DNA of 64,000 nucleotides from Kangiella taiwanensis (GCF_020005165.1 NZ_JAHCLT010000001.1:930001-994000), one strand, 5' to 3'; shown: positions 43,904 through 54,524, numbered from the stretch's first letter. Translations and numbers: made by a program. The notes: generated by a model not told the origin, from the sequence alone.

Positions 43904-46306
43904 ATGCCATTAGAAACGAAACAACTTCCATTGTTACCGCTGCGTGATGTGGTGGTGTTCCCACACATGGTTATTCCTCTGTTTGTTGGTCGAGAAAAGT
44001 CTATTCAAGCTTTAGAGGAAGCCACTAACGGCGATAAGCAAGTGATGCTAGTGGCGCAAAAAGAAGCCACTGAAGACATGCCTGATACAGACCAAGTGTA
44101 TGACTATGGCTGTGTGGCGACCATTTTACAGATGCTCAAACTGCCTGACGGTAATGTAAAAGTACTCGTTGAGGGCGTACAGCGTGCAAAAGTGGTGAAC
44201 TATACACAAACGGATCCTATGTTTGTGGCGGAAGTGAGCTACGTCGATAACCAGACAGGCCAAGAAGATCAAGAAGATGCATTGGCACGTGCTGCACTTA
44301 ATAGCTTTGACAAGTACGTTAAGCTCAATAAGAAGATCCCAAGCGAGATTCTAACGACTTTATCCGGAATCGAAAATCCAAGCCGTCTTGCCGATAGCAT
44401 CGCGGCGCATATGTCGTTGAACATCGAAGACAAGCAAGAAATCCTACAGATGGAATCTGTGGTGGAGCGTCTTGAGCACTTGATGAGCAAGATGGAAAGC
44501 GAGATGGATTTGCTTGAGGTTGAAAAGCGAATCCGTGGTCGCGTTAAGAACCAGATGGAGAAAAACCAACGTGAGTATTATTTGAATGAGCAGATCAAGG
44601 CCATTCAGAAAGAGTTGGGTGATGGTGAAGAAACAGCCTCAGAACATGAGGAGCTGGCGAAAAAGATTGAAGAAGCAGGGATGTCGAAAGAGGCAAAGGA
44701 AAAAGCTGAAGCTGAATTGAAAAAGCTAAAAATGATGTCACCTATGTCTGCAGAAGCGACGGTTGTGCGTGGTTACATTGACTGGCTGCTAGGGATTCCT
44801 TGGAAGAAACGTAGCCGAGTAAAGCATGACTTGGTTAAAGCCGAAGAAGTACTAGATGAAGATCATTACGGCTTGGAAAAAATTAAAGATCGTATCCTTG
44901 AGTATTTAGCAGTACAGCAACGTGTTAAAAAGCTTAAAGGTCCGGTTTTATGCTTAGTAGGGCCTCCAGGTGTAGGTAAAACTTCTTTGGGGCAGTCGAT
45001 TGCACGTGCTACAGGTCGTAAATATACGCGTATGGCGCTGGGTGGTGTTCGTGACGAAGCGGAAATCCGAGGTCACCGTCGTACATACATTGGTGCTATG
45101 CCGGGCAAGTTAATGCAGCGCATGAGCAAAGTCGGCGTTAAAAACCCATTATTCTTGCTGGATGAAATCGATAAGATGGCAATGGATATGCGTGGTGATC
45201 CGTCATCAGCGCTGTTGGAAGTCTTAGACCCTGAACAAAATCACACCTTTAGCGACCACTACCTTGAAGTGGATTACGATCTATCGGAGGTGATGTTTAT
45301 CGCGACATCCAACTCAATGAATATTCCTGCGCCATTGTTAGACCGTATGGAAGTGATTCGAATTCCAGGCTACACAGAGGATGAAAAAGTTGAGATCGCG
45401 AAGCGATACTTGCTACCGAAGCAGGTGAAAAATGCAGGTTTGAAGAAAAACGAGTTAGATTTGTCCGAAGATGGCATCCGTAGCATCATACGCTATTACA
45501 CTCGTGAGTCAGGTGTTCGTAACTTAGAGCGTGAAATATCAAAAATTTGCCGTAAAACAGTTAAAGAGCAGCTGCTAGCTAAAAAAGCCAAAAAGACGGT
45601 GAAAGTCACCGATAAGAATATTGATAAGTACCTTGGTGTTCAACGACATGATTATGGACGTGCCGGCGAGAAGAACAAAGTAGGGCAGGTAACAGGGCTT
45701 GCTTGGACGTCGGTTGGTGGTGAATTGCTAACGATTGAGTCTGTCGTGGTGAACGGTAAAGGCAAACCAGTCTTTACGGGCCAATTAGGCGATGTGATGA
45801 AAGAATCGATTCAGGCTGCCATGACTGTGGTGAGAAGTCGCTGTTTAGCCCTTGGCATTGAGCCAGACTTCTATGAAACCAAAGACTTACACATCCACGT
45901 ACCAGAAGGTGCGACGCCAAAAGACGGCCCGAGTGCGGGTATTGGTATGTGTACTGCGCTTATTTCAAGCTTAACGGACATACCGGTAAGAAAAGATGTC
46001 GCCATGACAGGGGAAATTACTCTTCGTGGTGAGGTATTACCGATTGGAGGGCTTAAAGAGAAGTTATTGGCAGCTCACCGAGGCGGTATTAAGACCGTGA
46101 TCATTCCAAAAGAGAATGAGCGGAACCTCGAGGATATTCCAAAAAATATCAAACAGGATTTAAAAATTATTGCGGTAAAATGGATCGATGAAGTGATTGA
46201 TATTGCACTTGAGAGACTTCCTGAACCGATCAGTAAACCGGTTGAACCGAAGCCTGAATCCTCTTCTTCGAAGCAAGGTGAACAGAACAAAATTCAACCA
46301 CATTAA
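43904..46306 (+). CDS. lon: ATP-dependent protease Lon
   Basis: 800 aa hexameric cytoplasmic protease for misfolded and regulatory proteins. N-terminal substrate domain starts [26 protein letters not shown]+ domain has Walker [10 protein letters not shown] and Walker [10 protein letters not shown]; the protease domain has the dyad S677 ([10 protein letters not shown]) and the expected K720 ([12 protein letters not shown]). The length is close to E. coli (784); the C-terminus has an extra Pro/Ser/Glu-rich tail of about 20 residues. Flanked by clpX and hupB as usual. Confidence 0.97.
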   Translation: MPLETKQLPLLPLRDVVVFPHMVIPLFVGREKSIQALEEATNGDKQVMLVAQKEATEDMPDTDQVYDYGCVATILQMLKLPDGNVKVLVEGVQRAKVVNYTQTDPMFVAEVSYVDNQTGQEDQEDALARAALNSFDKYVKLNKKIPSEILTTLSGIENPSRLADSIAAHMSLNIEDKQEILQMESVVERLEHLMSKMESEMDLLEVEKRIRGRVKNQMEKNQREYYLNEQIKAIQKELGDGEETASEHEELAKKIEEAGMSKEAKEKAEAELKKLKMMSPMSAEATVVRGYIDWLLGIPWKKRSRVKHDLVKAEEVLDEDHYGLEKIKDRILEYLAVQQRVKKLKGPVLCLVGPPGVGKTSLGQSIARATGRKYTRMALGGVRDEAEIRGHRRTYIGAMPGKLMQRMSKVGVKNPLFLLDEIDKMAMDMRGDPSSALLEVLDPEQNHTFSDHYLEVDYDLSEVMFIATSNSMNIPAPLLDRMEVIRIPGYTEDEKVEIAKRYLLPKQVKNAGLKKNELDLSEDGIRSIIRYYTRESGVRNLEREISKICRKTVKEQLLAKKAKKTVKVTDKNIDKYLGVQRHDYGRAGEKNKVGQVTGLAWTSVGGELLTIESVVVNGKGKPVFTGQLGDVMKESIQAAMTVVRSRCLALGIEPDFYETKDLHIHVPEGATPKDGPSAGIGMCTALISSLTDIPVRKDVAMTGEITLRGEVLPIGGLKEKLLAAHRGGIKTVIIPKENERNLEDIPKNIKQDLKIIAVKWIDEVIDIALERLPEPISKPVEPKPESSSSKQGEQNKIQPH

Positions 46307-46357
46307 GCGGGAAATGCTGATTTCTAGAGACTTTTAGCCATATTGCTCTAAATTATC

Positions 46358-46387
46358 TTGACAGTTTTAACAGTCAGTTGATATAAC
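46358..46387 (+). promoter_or_regulatory. hupB promoter
   Basis: TTGACA (46358-46363), 18-nt spacer, TATAAC (46382-46387); a near-consensus sigma70 promoter 87 nt before the hupB start. Confidence 0.75.
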
Positions 46388-46474
46388 AGAGCACCTTGAG
46401 TTATGCATAAAAACTCTAAGAAACGCAGTATATTTTTTAATCACAGATTTTCTAAAAATTAAAGGGGAAAGTGA

Positions 46475-46747
46475 GTGAATAAATCAGAATTAATCGATGC
46501 TATCGCAGCAGGCGCAGATATCTCTAAAGCAGCAGCAGGTCGTGCACTAGACTCAATGCTTGACGCAGTAACAGATTCTTTACAAAAAGGTGAAGGTGTT
46601 TCTCTAGTAGGTTTTGGTACGTTTTCTGTAAAAGAGCGCGCAGCTCGTACAGGTCGTAACCCAAAAACTGGCGAAACTATCCAAATTAAAGCAGCTAAAG
46701 TTCCAGGTTTTAAAGCTGGTAAAGCGCTTAAAGACGCGGTAAACTAA
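46475..46747 (+). CDS. hupB: DNA-binding protein HU-beta
   Basis: 90 aa nucleoid protein. It starts with GTG (AAGGGG about 9 nt upstream) giving [18 protein letters not shown], nearly the E. coli sequence. The DNA-binding arm signature is [12 protein letters not shown], and the ending [15 protein letters not shown] is standard. It has its own promoter; tRNA-Val starts 13 nt after the stop with no terminator between, so the mRNA probably also carries two tRNAs. Confidence 0.97.
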   Translation: MNKSELIDAIAAGADISKAAAGRALDSMLDAVTDSLQKGEGVSLVGFGTFSVKERAARTGRNPKTGETIQIKAAKVPGFKAGKALKDAVN

Positions 46748-46760
46748 GCGCCGTTTTTTG

Positions 46761-46836
46761 CGGGTGGTTAGCTCAGTTGGGAGAGCATCGCCCTTACAAG
46801 GCGAGGGTCACTGGTTCGAGCCCAGTACCACCCACC
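46761..46836 (+). tRNA. tRNA-Val(TAC)
   Basis: 76 nt, acceptor GGGTGGT with ACCACCC, anticodon loop CTTACAA (TAC), A discriminator and encoded CCA. 13 nt after hupB. Confidence 0.96.
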
Positions 46837-46888
46837 AGTCTTCCACCACAGGTCTCGTTGAACGCTTGTGGTGAGGACTTAAAAATTC

Positions 46889-46965
46889 GGAGCGGTAGTT
46901 CAGCTGGTTAGAATACCGGCCTGTCACGCCGGGGGTCGCGGGTTCGAGTCCCGTCCGCTCCGCCA
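46889..46965 (+). tRNA. tRNA-Asp(GTC)
   Basis: 77 nt, acceptor GGAGCGG with CCGCTCC, anticodon loop CTGTCAC (GTC), G discriminator and encoded CCA. The 52-nt spacer from tRNA-Val holds a CACCACA/TGTGGTG hairpin, likely relevant to processing. Confidence 0.96.
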
Positions 46966-46973
46966 CTTTAAAG

Positions 46974-46997
46974 CGCGCCTTAATGGCGCGTTTTTTA
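46974..46997 (+). terminator. Terminator of the hupB-tRNA unit
   Basis: CGCGCC/GGCGCG stem (46974-46979, 46985-46990) with a TTAAT-type loop and T6, directly after tRNA-Asp. Confidence 0.9.
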
Positions 46998-47085
46998 TAA
47001 CTACGGTCTTAAACTGTAATTGAGAGCGCAAGTTATAGAGTCAGTCATAAGCAAGTGAAAAGATAAACGAAAGGTAATTTCAGCC

Positions 47086-48999
47086 ATGATGTTGGAAAAA
47101 ATTCAGCAGAGCATGCAAAGCCCAATAATGAAGGCGTTGATGTTCATTATTATTGTGTTTTTCATTGGAGCAGGTTATTTCGGCGCTAATATGTTTGGCG
47201 GCGACCCTGAGCAAATTGCAGAAGTTGAAGGTGTATCAATCAGCGGACAAACCGTTCAGCGTCGTATTGATAATATGCGCCAACGTGATGGTGCTGAGTT
47301 CGAAAAGCGCTACCCTACTGATGCAAGCCGTGAACAATTACGCGCGTCAATTGCTCAACAGTTAATTAATCAAGAAGTGGTTAATGCCGGTATTGCCAAA
47401 GCTGGGATGACAGCTTCTGAACAGCAGGTTAAGCAGTGGATTCGTACTTTTGAGCCATTTCAACTGGGTGGTGAGTACTCTTCTGGTCAGGCGCGCGAGT
47501 TTTTGAGAGCCAATGGCTGGTCTGAGGAGTATTTAAATGAATACGCCCAAGAGCGTATCGCTGCAGAGCAGTTACAAAGTGGTCTTAACTCAAGCGGCTT
47601 TGCTTTAGACTACGAAGTTGAAACATTATACCGACTACAAGAGCAAACACGTGATGTGAGAGTATTACGCGTTCCTGTATCGAGTTTTTCAGATGATGTT
47701 TCCTTAGATGATAGTGAGATCCAAAGCTACTACGACAAAAACAAAAGTCGTTTTATGCAACCAGAGCAAATTGACTTAAAATATGTACGCTTGTCTGCTG
47801 ATGAATTGATCGAAGCTAAAAAAGCTGAAGTAACTGAAGAAGATATTCAGGCTTACTATGAGCAGCAAAAATCAAGCTACAGTGAAACGGGTGAAATTCA
47901 AGTCGCACACATTTTGATCGATAACTCTGTAGATGGCGCTGAAGCTAAAGCTGAAGAGTTATTGCAGCAAATTAAAGAAGGGGCTGATTTCGGCGCTCTG
48001 GCCAAAGAGCACTCAAGCGATACTTTCAGTGGTGAAAATGGCGGTCAATTAGACTGGGTTGATGCTGTTGAGCAAAGCGATAGTTCTGCTGGAACTGGCT
48101 GGGCTCCTGAGTTTGAAAAAGCGGCGCTAGCTCTAGAGAACCAAGGCGATGTCACTGAAGTTGTTGAAACTGATTTTGGTTTTCATATTATTAAATTGCT
48201 TGAGCGTCGTGAAGGAGAAACCACTCCTCTAGCTGACGTACGTGATGAGATCGTTACGAAGTTAGCGACAGATCTAGCTGATGAAGAGTTTTATTCGAAA
48301 GAGTCGAAGCTTGACGAAGTTCTTTTTGAGTACGGCGATGATATCGAAGAGTTTGCTCAACAAGCAGGTTTAGACGTGCAAGAAACAGGCATGTTCAGCC
48401 GTGAGAGTGCTACAGGTGTTGCAGCTGAACCAGCGTTACTAGAAAAGGCTTTCTCTGCACAGGTTATAGATTCTCAGCAAGTAAGCGACAAGATTGTGTT
48501 AAGTGGTAAAGATATCGTATACGTTACGGCACAAAACTATAAAGCTGAGTCGGTAAAGCCTCTAGAAGACGTTAAGCCGCAGATAGTTGCAACCTTAACC
48601 AAAGAAAAAGCAGCTAAAGATGCTGAAGCATTTGCTAATAAAGTGTTGGAAGCTATGGAGTCAGGCGAGTCAGTTGATGACTTAATTGCTGAGCAAGAGT
48701 TGGACTGGCAAGAGAACTCTGCATTGAAACGTCGTGATTCAGGTATGGATTTTGCTCTTGTATCGGCTGCTTACCAGATGTCTGCACCTAATGGAGATGA
48801 AGCGGCACGAAGCGTTAAGCCTCTATTTAATGGTGACTATGCTGTTATTGAATTAAAGGCCGTGAATTATCCTGATGTCGCTTCTATGGATGAAGCAACC
48901 AAAGCTCAATTGCAACAAACGGCAAAAAGCCTTAGCGTACAAGCTGAAACTTCAGGGGTTATTGAGGACTTTAGAAATACGGTCGAAGTCACGCAATAA
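47086..48999 (+). CDS. ppiD: Periplasmic folding chaperone PpiD (SurA/parvulin family)
   Basis: 637 aa, inner-membrane anchored by one N-terminal TM helix (about 16-36: MKALMFIIIVFFIGAGYF), the rest periplasmic. A SurA-N-like domain follows, then a parvulin domain around 265-375 (EIQVAHILIDNS, GADFGALAKEHSSDTFSGENGG, DFGFHIIKLLER), then a long helical C-terminal part. The length agrees with E. coli PpiD (623). It interacts with outer-membrane protein traffic at the Sec translocon. hupB-ppiD order is conserved, here with two tRNAs between. A strong terminator follows. Confidence 0.95.
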   Translation: MMLEKIQQSMQSPIMKALMFIIIVFFIGAGYFGANMFGGDPEQIAEVEGVSISGQTVQRRIDNMRQRDGAEFEKRYPTDASREQLRASIAQQLINQEVVNAGIAKAGMTASEQQVKQWIRTFEPFQLGGEYSSGQAREFLRANGWSEEYLNEYAQERIAAEQLQSGLNSSGFALDYEVETLYRLQEQTRDVRVLRVPVSSFSDDVSLDDSEIQSYYDKNKSRFMQPEQIDLKYVRLSADELIEAKKAEVTEEDIQAYYEQQKSSYSETGEIQVAHILIDNSVDGAEAKAEELLQQIKEGADFGALAKEHSSDTFSGENGGQLDWVDAVEQSDSSAGTGWAPEFEKAALALENQGDVTEVVETDFGFHIIKLLERREGETTPLADVRDEIVTKLATDLADEEFYSKESKLDEVLFEYGDDIEEFAQQAGLDVQETGMFSRESATGVAAEPALLEKAFSAQVIDSQQVSDKIVLSGKDIVYVTAQNYKAESVKPLEDVKPQIVATLTKEKAAKDAEAFANKVLEAMESGESVDDLIAEQELDWQENSALKRRDSGMDFALVSAAYQMSAPNGDEAARSVKPLFNGDYAVIELKAVNYPDVASMDEATKAQLQQTAKSLSVQAETSGVIEDFRNTVEVTQ

Positions 49000-49011
49000 T
49001 GAAAAAAGCAT

Positions 49012-49040
49012 AAAAAAAGCCACTTTAAGTGGCTTTTTTT
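49012..49040. terminator. Bidirectional terminator between ppiD and sapF
   Basis: Long A/T-flanked inverted repeat centred near 49026 with seven A before and seven T after the GCCAC/GTGGC core; it can serve both ppiD (plus) and the sap operon (minus, stop at 49066). Confidence 0.88.
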
Positions 49041-49065
49041 ATATCTGGTCAGAATAGGGTACATT

Positions 49066-49854
49066 TTACGTGATCGACTTTTTATATCCTGCTGACGCGT
49101 TTAGTAGCTCTAGTGTGTACTCAGACTTTGGTTGACTGAACACATCTGAAACACGCCCATATTCTTCTTGGGTTCCGTTATTCAATACCAGCACCTTATT
49201 GCTGAAGTGCTGGACAAGACCTAGATCATGCGAAATAAACACATAAGCTAAGTCGAGTTGGTCTTGTAGGTCGAGTAGCAAGTTGATGATCTGAGCTTGA
49301 ACAGAAACATCGAGAGCGGAAACTGGCTCATCAGCAACGATGACTTTAGGCCTTAATAGTAATGCTCTGGCGATTGCGATACGTTGCCTTTGGCCGCCAG
49401 AGAAGGTATGGGGGTATCGTTCTGCATACTCTGGACGTAATCCAACCATTTCTAATACTTCAGCAATCCTTTCCCGCCTCTGACTCGCGGTATACTGTGT
49501 ACCATTGTGTAATGGTTCTTCCAAGCTCTGACGAATAGTGGCTCTCGGATTTAGGGATGCTGCAGCATCTTGAAAGATCATGCGAATGTTTTTGTACCAC
49601 TCAAACTTGTTTCTTTTCTTAAGGATATCTTTTCCTTCGAAAAACAATTCTCCGCTATCCGGTTTGTCGGCACCGACTAAAATTCTGGCAAGTGTTGATT
49701 TTCCAGAGCCTGACTCACCCACCACCGCGAGTGTTTGGCCTGCGTTGAGGCTAAAGTTAACTCCATGCAGTACTTCAAGCTGCCCCTTCTTCAGTGGATT
49801 ATTGGAGACTTTATAGCTTTTTCGGATATCTTTTGCGCTTAATAAGTTGGGCAT
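49066..49854 (-). CDS. sapF: Peptide ABC transporter ATPase, SapF-like
   Basis: 262 aa nucleotide-binding subunit. Walker [10 protein letters not shown], signature SGGQRQRIAIARAL, Walker B VIVADEPVSALD and switch His SHDLGLVQH are all intact. The length fits SapF (268). Last gene of a five-gene operon in the order sapA-B-C-D-F, overlapping sapD by one base. It pairs with SapD as the heterodimeric motor of a peptide importer (Opp/Dpp/Sap class). Whether it imports antimicrobial peptides, as proposed for Sap, or ordinary oligopeptides cannot be told here. Confidence 0.87.
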   Translation of the reverse strand: MPNLLSAKDIRKSYKVSNNPLKKGQLEVLHGVNFSLNAGQTLAVVGESGSGKSTLARILVGADKPDSGELFFEGKDILKKRNKFEWYKNIRMIFQDAAASLNPRATIRQSLEEPLHNGTQYTASQRRERIAEVLEMVGLRPEYAERYPHTFSGGQRQRIAIARALLLRPKVIVADEPVSALDVSVQAQIINLLLDLQDQLDLAYVFISHDLGLVQHFSNKVLVLNNGTQEEYGRVSDVFSQPKSEYTLELLNASAGYKKSIT

Positions 49855-50831
49855 TAGTTATCTTCCTCCAACAACGGGAAGTGGCACCTGACTTTACGTC
49901 CCTTAAGCGAACGCAGCTCTGGTGGCTGGACACATTGTTTATTGGCATAAGGGCAGCGAGGTCCCAAATAGCAGCCTACAGGTAAATGATCCAGCGAGGG
50001 CGTACTCCCTTTGAGGTTAAACAGGCGTCGCCCTTTTTTATAGTGCAAGCCATAGTGTGGCACACTGTCTAGCAAAGCTTTTGTATAGGGGTGGTAAGGC
50101 TGACTTAATAAATTATAGGTTCTTCCAGACTCGACAATTTGGCCACCATACATCACATAAACCTTATCGGTGGTTTCCGATAAAATTGAGAAGTCGTGTG
50201 TGATCAGCATAAGTGCCATATTATGCTCTTCGTTGAGCTTTAACAGTAAGTCTAATATTTGCGACTGAACCGTCACGTCGAGAGCCGTTGTTGGTTCATC
50301 AGCAATCAGAAGCTTAGGCTCACAGGCTAACGCCATTGCTATCATGACGCGTTGGTTTAGCCCCCCTGACAACTGGTGCGGGTACTCTTTGTAGCGGCGT
50401 TTACCATCTATAATACCTACTTGCGACAAAAGCTCCTGGGCTTTGTCATAACGTTGCTTACGCGTGCCGCCGCCGTGAAAACGTATGGTTTCATCCAGTT
50501 GGTACCCGATAGTTAGAGAGGGATTGAGGCTGGATGTCGGCTCTTGGAAAATGATGGAAATATTGCTACTGATTAATTTTTGACGTTCAGCCGGGCTCAT
50601 TCGAGTTAAATCATGCCCATCAAGATTGAACAAGTCGGCTCGCATTGTGGCAGCGGGGGACAGTAAGCCTGCAATGGCTAGCGCCATCACACTTTTGCCT
50701 GAGCCTGATTCACCAATGACGCCTTGGACTTGTCCAGCTTTAATCGCAATTTTAGCGCTATCGACCGCAGGGATAATGCCGCTATCAGTTTTAAAGTCGA
50801 CGCTTAGGTTTTCTACTTGTAATAAGCTCAT
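49854..50831 (-). CDS. sapD: Peptide ABC transporter ATPase, SapD-like
   Basis: 325 aa. Walker [10 protein letters not shown], signature [15 protein letters not shown], Walker [13 protein letters not shown], switch His in THDFSIL. The C-terminal extension ends with [18 protein letters not shown] and CHFPL, a Cys-rich oligopeptide-transporter tail close to what I recall of SapD (length 330); it probably binds an iron-sulfur cluster as in related Dpp/Opp ATPases. The start lies 11 nt after sapC. Confidence 0.88.
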   Translation of the reverse strand: MSLLQVENLSVDFKTDSGIIPAVDSAKIAIKAGQVQGVIGESGSGKSVMALAIAGLLSPAATMRADLFNLDGHDLTRMSPAERQKLISSNISIIFQEPTSSLNPSLTIGYQLDETIRFHGGGTRKQRYDKAQELLSQVGIIDGKRRYKEYPHQLSGGLNQRVMIAMALACEPKLLIADEPTTALDVTVQSQILDLLLKLNEEHNMALMLITHDFSILSETTDKVYVMYGGQIVESGRTYNLLSQPYHPYTKALLDSVPHYGLHYKKGRRLFNLKGSTPSLDHLPVGCYLGPRCPYANKQCVQPPELRSLKGRKVRCHFPLLEEDN

Positions 50832-50842
50832 CGTCGTTAGCC

Positions 50843-51718
50843 TCAGCGATTAAGTCTTGGGTCGAGTGCGTCACGGACACCATCACCGACTAAGTTGATT
50901 GAAAGGACGGTCATGAATATCGCAAGACCGGGTAGCGTCATGGTCCAAGGTGCGAATTGAATAAAGGCTCTAGACTCAGAAAGCATGGTACCCCATTCTG
51001 CCATTGGTGGCTGAGCGCCTAGGCCCAAAAAGCCCAAAGCTGCAATATCGAGAAGTGCCGTTGAAAAACTGAAGGTTAATTGGACAATAAGGGCTGGGAC
51101 TATATTGGGCCAGACATGATGGGTCAGTAAGCGTAGTCGTTTCGCCCCATCAAGTTTTGCAGCCATAACGTAATCTTTATTCAGCTCTTCAGAGATGGAC
51201 GACTGGGTGATGCGTACGAATTGCGGGATGAGCACGATAATGACTGCGTATATAGCATTCGGTAACCCAGGACCAATAATGGCGACAATAGCAATCGCCA
51301 AAAGTAACGAAGGGAATGACAGTAACAAATCCATGATTCGCATAAGTAATGAGCGAAGCGTTGGATTGATGAAAGCTGCTGCAGCGCCAATCATCACCCC
51401 AACCAATGCGGCGATGAGTACCACTACGAAAGTTAACTGTAATGACAGTCGAGCCCCATACAGTAAGCGGGAGAGCATATCTCGTCCCAAATCATCGGTT
51501 CCAAGAAAGTACTGGAAATCGCCTGCGCTATCCCAAATAGGCGGGATTAAAACCTTGCTGTTAAATTGGTGAGCTGGATCATAAGGTGCTATCCAAGGGC
51601 CAATAAGAGCCATCAAAAGAATAAGCAGTAGCACAACCAAGCCAATCATGGCGCCTTTATTTTGGCTGAAAATCACCCATGAAGGTTTAGGCTGACTAGT
51701 GACCATAGGCTTTATCAT
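50843..51718 (-). CDS. sapC: Peptide ABC transporter permease, SapC-like
   Basis: 291 aa with about six TM helices. An N-terminal OppC-type segment (PSWVIFSQNKGAMIGL, FLGTDDLGRDMLSRLLYGAR) leads into the BPD transporter domain; the EAA-type loop that contacts the ATPase is near YVMAAKLDGAKRLRLLTHHV. The length equals SapC (296). It overlaps sapB by 4 nt. Confidence 0.9.
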   Translation of the reverse strand: MIKPMVTSQPKPSWVIFSQNKGAMIGLVVLLLILLMALIGPWIAPYDPAHQFNSKVLIPPIWDSAGDFQYFLGTDDLGRDMLSRLLYGARLSLQLTFVVVLIAALVGVMIGAAAAFINPTLRSLLMRIMDLLLSFPSLLLAIAIVAIIGPGLPNAIYAVIIVLIPQFVRITQSSISEELNKDYVMAAKLDGAKRLRLLTHHVWPNIVPALIVQLTFSFSTALLDIAALGFLGLGAQPPMAEWGTMLSESRAFIQFAPWTMTLPGLAIFMTVLSINLVGDGVRDALDPRLNR

Positions 51719-52674
51719 GACGGCCTCCTTAATCGTGGATTAAGGTAGATACCAATAAAATCGAGAGCCAAGTTAAAGGCAATAACAATAATGGACAATG
51801 CCAAAACGCCGCCTTGGATAGTCGCGAAGTCTCGACGTGAAACAGCTTCTAGGAGCCATTTACCAATGCCTGGCCAAGCGAAAATGTATTCTGTAATGAT
51901 GACGCCTGACATGATAATGCTGATCTGAACGCCACCAATGGTCAAAATTGGTTGTAAAGCGTTGCGTAATGCATGGACCCATATAATTCTTTGCTTACTG
52001 ATACCTTTTGAGCGGGCCGTTCGAATGTATTCCGACTTGAGTACGGCGAGTAAGGATGACCGCGTCATGCGCGCGACGATTGCCATGGGGATGGTGCTTA
52101 AGGTCACGGCGGGTAAGATCAGATGATGCAATGCATTCAGAAAAGCAGCAAAGCCATATTGATTATGATGCAATAGCGTATCGATCAGCATGAAGCGAGT
52201 ATAAGGCTCTATGTCATAAGCAAAGTCGATACGTCCTGCCACGGGAGTCCAGCCCAGAGTCAGTGAAAATAATAAGACCAACAACATACCCCACCAAAAG
52301 ATAGGCATGGAGTAGCCGACAAGCGATGAGGTCATTAACGTATTATCAAGCCAGCCGCCGCGGCGTGTTGAGGCGAGAATTCCCAACCCTAGACCAGCGG
52401 TTACTGCTAGGACCATGGCAAACACGATTAACTCAATAGTGGCGGGGAAATGCTGCAGAAAATCTTTCAGAACACTACGTTTGTGGATACTCGATGTACC
52501 CCAGTCACCGTTTAGTAAGAACTGCAAGTATTCAAAGTATTGCACTACGACATGATCACTTTGAAATTGGTGAACTGGAGTTTCAGACTGGAGGCTGAGT
52601 ATGAATGTTAATACCGTTAGCCCCAGCAAACTGATGACTAAAGTACTTAGTTGCTTGAGCAAAGTGGCAAACAT
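51715..52674 (-). CDS. sapB: Peptide ABC transporter permease, SapB-like
   Basis: 319 aa. TM helix at the N-terminus (TLVISLLGLTVLTFILSL), then the BPD transporter domain with EYIRTARSKGISKQRIIWVH as coupling loop and a further four to five helices. The length equals SapB (321). Start and stop overlap: it begins on the last base of sapA and ends inside sapC, so the operon is tightly coupled. Confidence 0.9.
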   Translation of the reverse strand: MFATLLKQLSTLVISLLGLTVLTFILSLQSETPVHQFQSDHVVVQYFEYLQFLLNGDWGTSSIHKRSVLKDFLQHFPATIELIVFAMVLAVTAGLGLGILASTRRGGWLDNTLMTSSLVGYSMPIFWWGMLLVLLFSLTLGWTPVAGRIDFAYDIEPYTRFMLIDTLLHHNQYGFAAFLNALHHLILPAVTLSTIPMAIVARMTRSSLLAVLKSEYIRTARSKGISKQRIIWVHALRNALQPILTIGGVQISIIMSGVIITEYIFAWPGIGKWLLEAVSRRDFATIQGGVLALSIIVIAFNLALDFIGIYLNPRLRRPS

Positions 52675-54386
52675 TATGGCGTTACTCCTTGTGTACCAGA
52701 ATCAACGCTTTGTTGCTCGAGTGTCACGCCCTCAAAATTAATATTGCCGATGGGGGATACCATCATCCCCGAAACTTCTGGTTGTACTAAAACACTGTTG
52801 TTAGCGTGGGCGATGGTCAGCCATGGTGCTTCCCGCTTAAAGATTTCTTGTGCTTTTAAATAGTACTGTTTCCTTTCATCTTGTTCGGAAGAGGTTCTAC
52901 CTTTTAGTATTAATTCGTCAAACTGGTTGTTACACCACTTCGCGTAGTTATTGCCACTGATAGCCGAGTTACAGCTCAGTAACGGGCTGAAAAAGTTATT
53001 TGGATCAGCGTTATCGGCATTCCAGCCCAGTAAGACACTGTGATGCAGCCCTTGGGAGAGCCTTGAAAGAAAGGTTCCCCACTCATAGGTAATGATACGT
53101 GCATCAACATTAATGTCCGCGAGATCTTGTTGGATCATTTCAGCCATTTTCCTGGCGTTTGGGTTGTAAGCTCGCTGAATCGGCATGGCCCAGATATCAA
53201 TCGAAAAACCATTTTCATACCCCGCTTCTTTGAGCAACTCCATTGCTTTACGTTTACTGTAAGTGACTTTACTTATGGAGTTGTTATAGGCCCAGGATGA
53301 GGGTGGAATGGGGTTGGTTGCTTGTGTCGCTTGGCGATCATAAACCGTCTGTAGAATGGCCTCACGATCGACAGCCATGGTCAAAGCCTGTCGAACCTTG
53401 GCATCATGAAACGGAGGTTTCTCAGTATTGAAAGCCCAGTACGCCACATTGAGCCCTGGGGTTTGTACGACTTCCAAGTCATTCTTTTGAGCGACGCGGA
53501 GGTGGACGGGTAACGGGTAGCTCATGACGTCACACTCGCCAGCACTGAACCGAGCGAAGCGCATCGCGGCGTCTGGCGTAATGGCAAAAACCAAGTTTTT
53601 AACGCGCTTATTTTCAGAGAAGTAATCATCAAACCGCTTGTAACGAATATACGCATCGGGCTCGTATCGTTCGAAGCGGAACGGGCCTGTGCCTATCGGC
53701 TTGCTATCAATCCATTCTGGCTGACGCAACCGGTTCAATTGCTTGGCGTACTCCGCCGATAAAATTGAAGCGAATGGTGTAGCTAAGATCGATAGGAAGG
53801 GACTTTCTGGGCGAGTTAGGACGAACTCAACTTGGTGCTCACCAGTCTTACGAATGTCTTTGATGAGTTGCCCCATACTTTGAGCTGTAAAATATGGATA
53901 ACGGCCACCTGAAATACCGTGATAGGGGTGATCGCTGAGGCGCTGCCGATTAAAACTGAAGAGAACGTCATCGGCATTTAAGGTGCGACTAGGGGTAAAG
54001 ATTTGACTGCCATGAAATGGAACATCATCCCTCAAATTAAAGGTATAGCGTAGCCCATCGGCGCTAATCTCCCATGACTCTGCTAGCGAGGGGGCTATTT
54101 CGGTAGTGCCGGGTTTATAAGTAACCAGTTGGTTATAAATAATATTCGCCGTCGCGTCGTAGGAAGTACCGGAGGTAACAAGTTGAGGATTGAAGCTATC
54201 CGGGCTGCCTTCTGAGCAGTAAACGAGCAAGTCTTTTTGACTTCTTTTATTTTGACTGTTGTCGCTTGTGCAAGAACAGCAAATTAAGGCCGCTAACGAC
54301 ATTAAAAGCGTCGTTGGCCAATAGGTGTCTCTGTTCAGACTACGATTTATCATCAGGTCATTGTTTTCGTTAGATTTATCAATCAT
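52674..54386 (-). CDS. sapA: Peptide-binding protein of the SBP_bac_5 family, SapA-like
   Basis: 570 aa. A hydrophobic segment TTLLMSLAALICCSC follows an unusually long N-terminus of about 25 residues; a start at 54353 (MINRSLNRDT) would shorten it, and neither ATG has a strong ribosome site. The cysteines at the end of that segment resemble a non-canonical lipobox, so it may be a lipoprotein. The mature part shows the solute-binding signature with LVTYKPGTTEIAPSLAESWE, VRQALTMAVDREAI and PIGTGPFRFERYEPD. First gene of the sap operon; the chain is about 20 residues longer than E. coli SapA. Confidence 0.87.
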   Translation of the reverse strand: MIDKSNENNDLMINRSLNRDTYWPTTLLMSLAALICCSCTSDNSQNKRSQKDLLVYCSEGSPDSFNPQLVTSGTSYDATANIIYNQLVTYKPGTTEIAPSLAESWEISADGLRYTFNLRDDVPFHGSQIFTPSRTLNADDVLFSFNRQRLSDHPYHGISGGRYPYFTAQSMGQLIKDIRKTGEHQVEFVLTRPESPFLSILATPFASILSAEYAKQLNRLRQPEWIDSKPIGTGPFRFERYEPDAYIRYKRFDDYFSENKRVKNLVFAITPDAAMRFARFSAGECDVMSYPLPVHLRVAQKNDLEVVQTPGLNVAYWAFNTEKPPFHDAKVRQALTMAVDREAILQTVYDRQATQATNPIPPSSWAYNNSISKVTYSKRKAMELLKEAGYENGFSIDIWAMPIQRAYNPNARKMAEMIQQDLADINVDARIITYEWGTFLSRLSQGLHHSVLLGWNADNADPNNFFSPLLSCNSAISGNNYAKWCNNQFDELILKGRTSSEQDERKQYYLKAQEIFKREAPWLTIAHANNSVLVQPEVSGMMVSPIGNINFEGVTLEQQSVDSGTQGVTP

Positions 54387-54496
54387 AACAAGCTTATTGC
54401 CGAGTGCCTAGACTTGGATGAGTTTGGTTTTGTTTCAGCGGTCAGTAATGACTTGTAACAAGCTGTGAACAGGCGCTAAGTTTCGAGCGTAACAAG

Positions 54497-54524
54497 TTGA
54501 AAGGGCAAGGGAAACTGCTATACT
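54497..54524 (+). promoter_or_regulatory. Promoter of the unknown barrel-like gene
   Basis: TTGAAA (54497-54502), 16 nt, TATACT (54519-54524) with an extended -10 TGC just before it; 128 nt upstream of the ATG at 54652. Confidence 0.6.
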
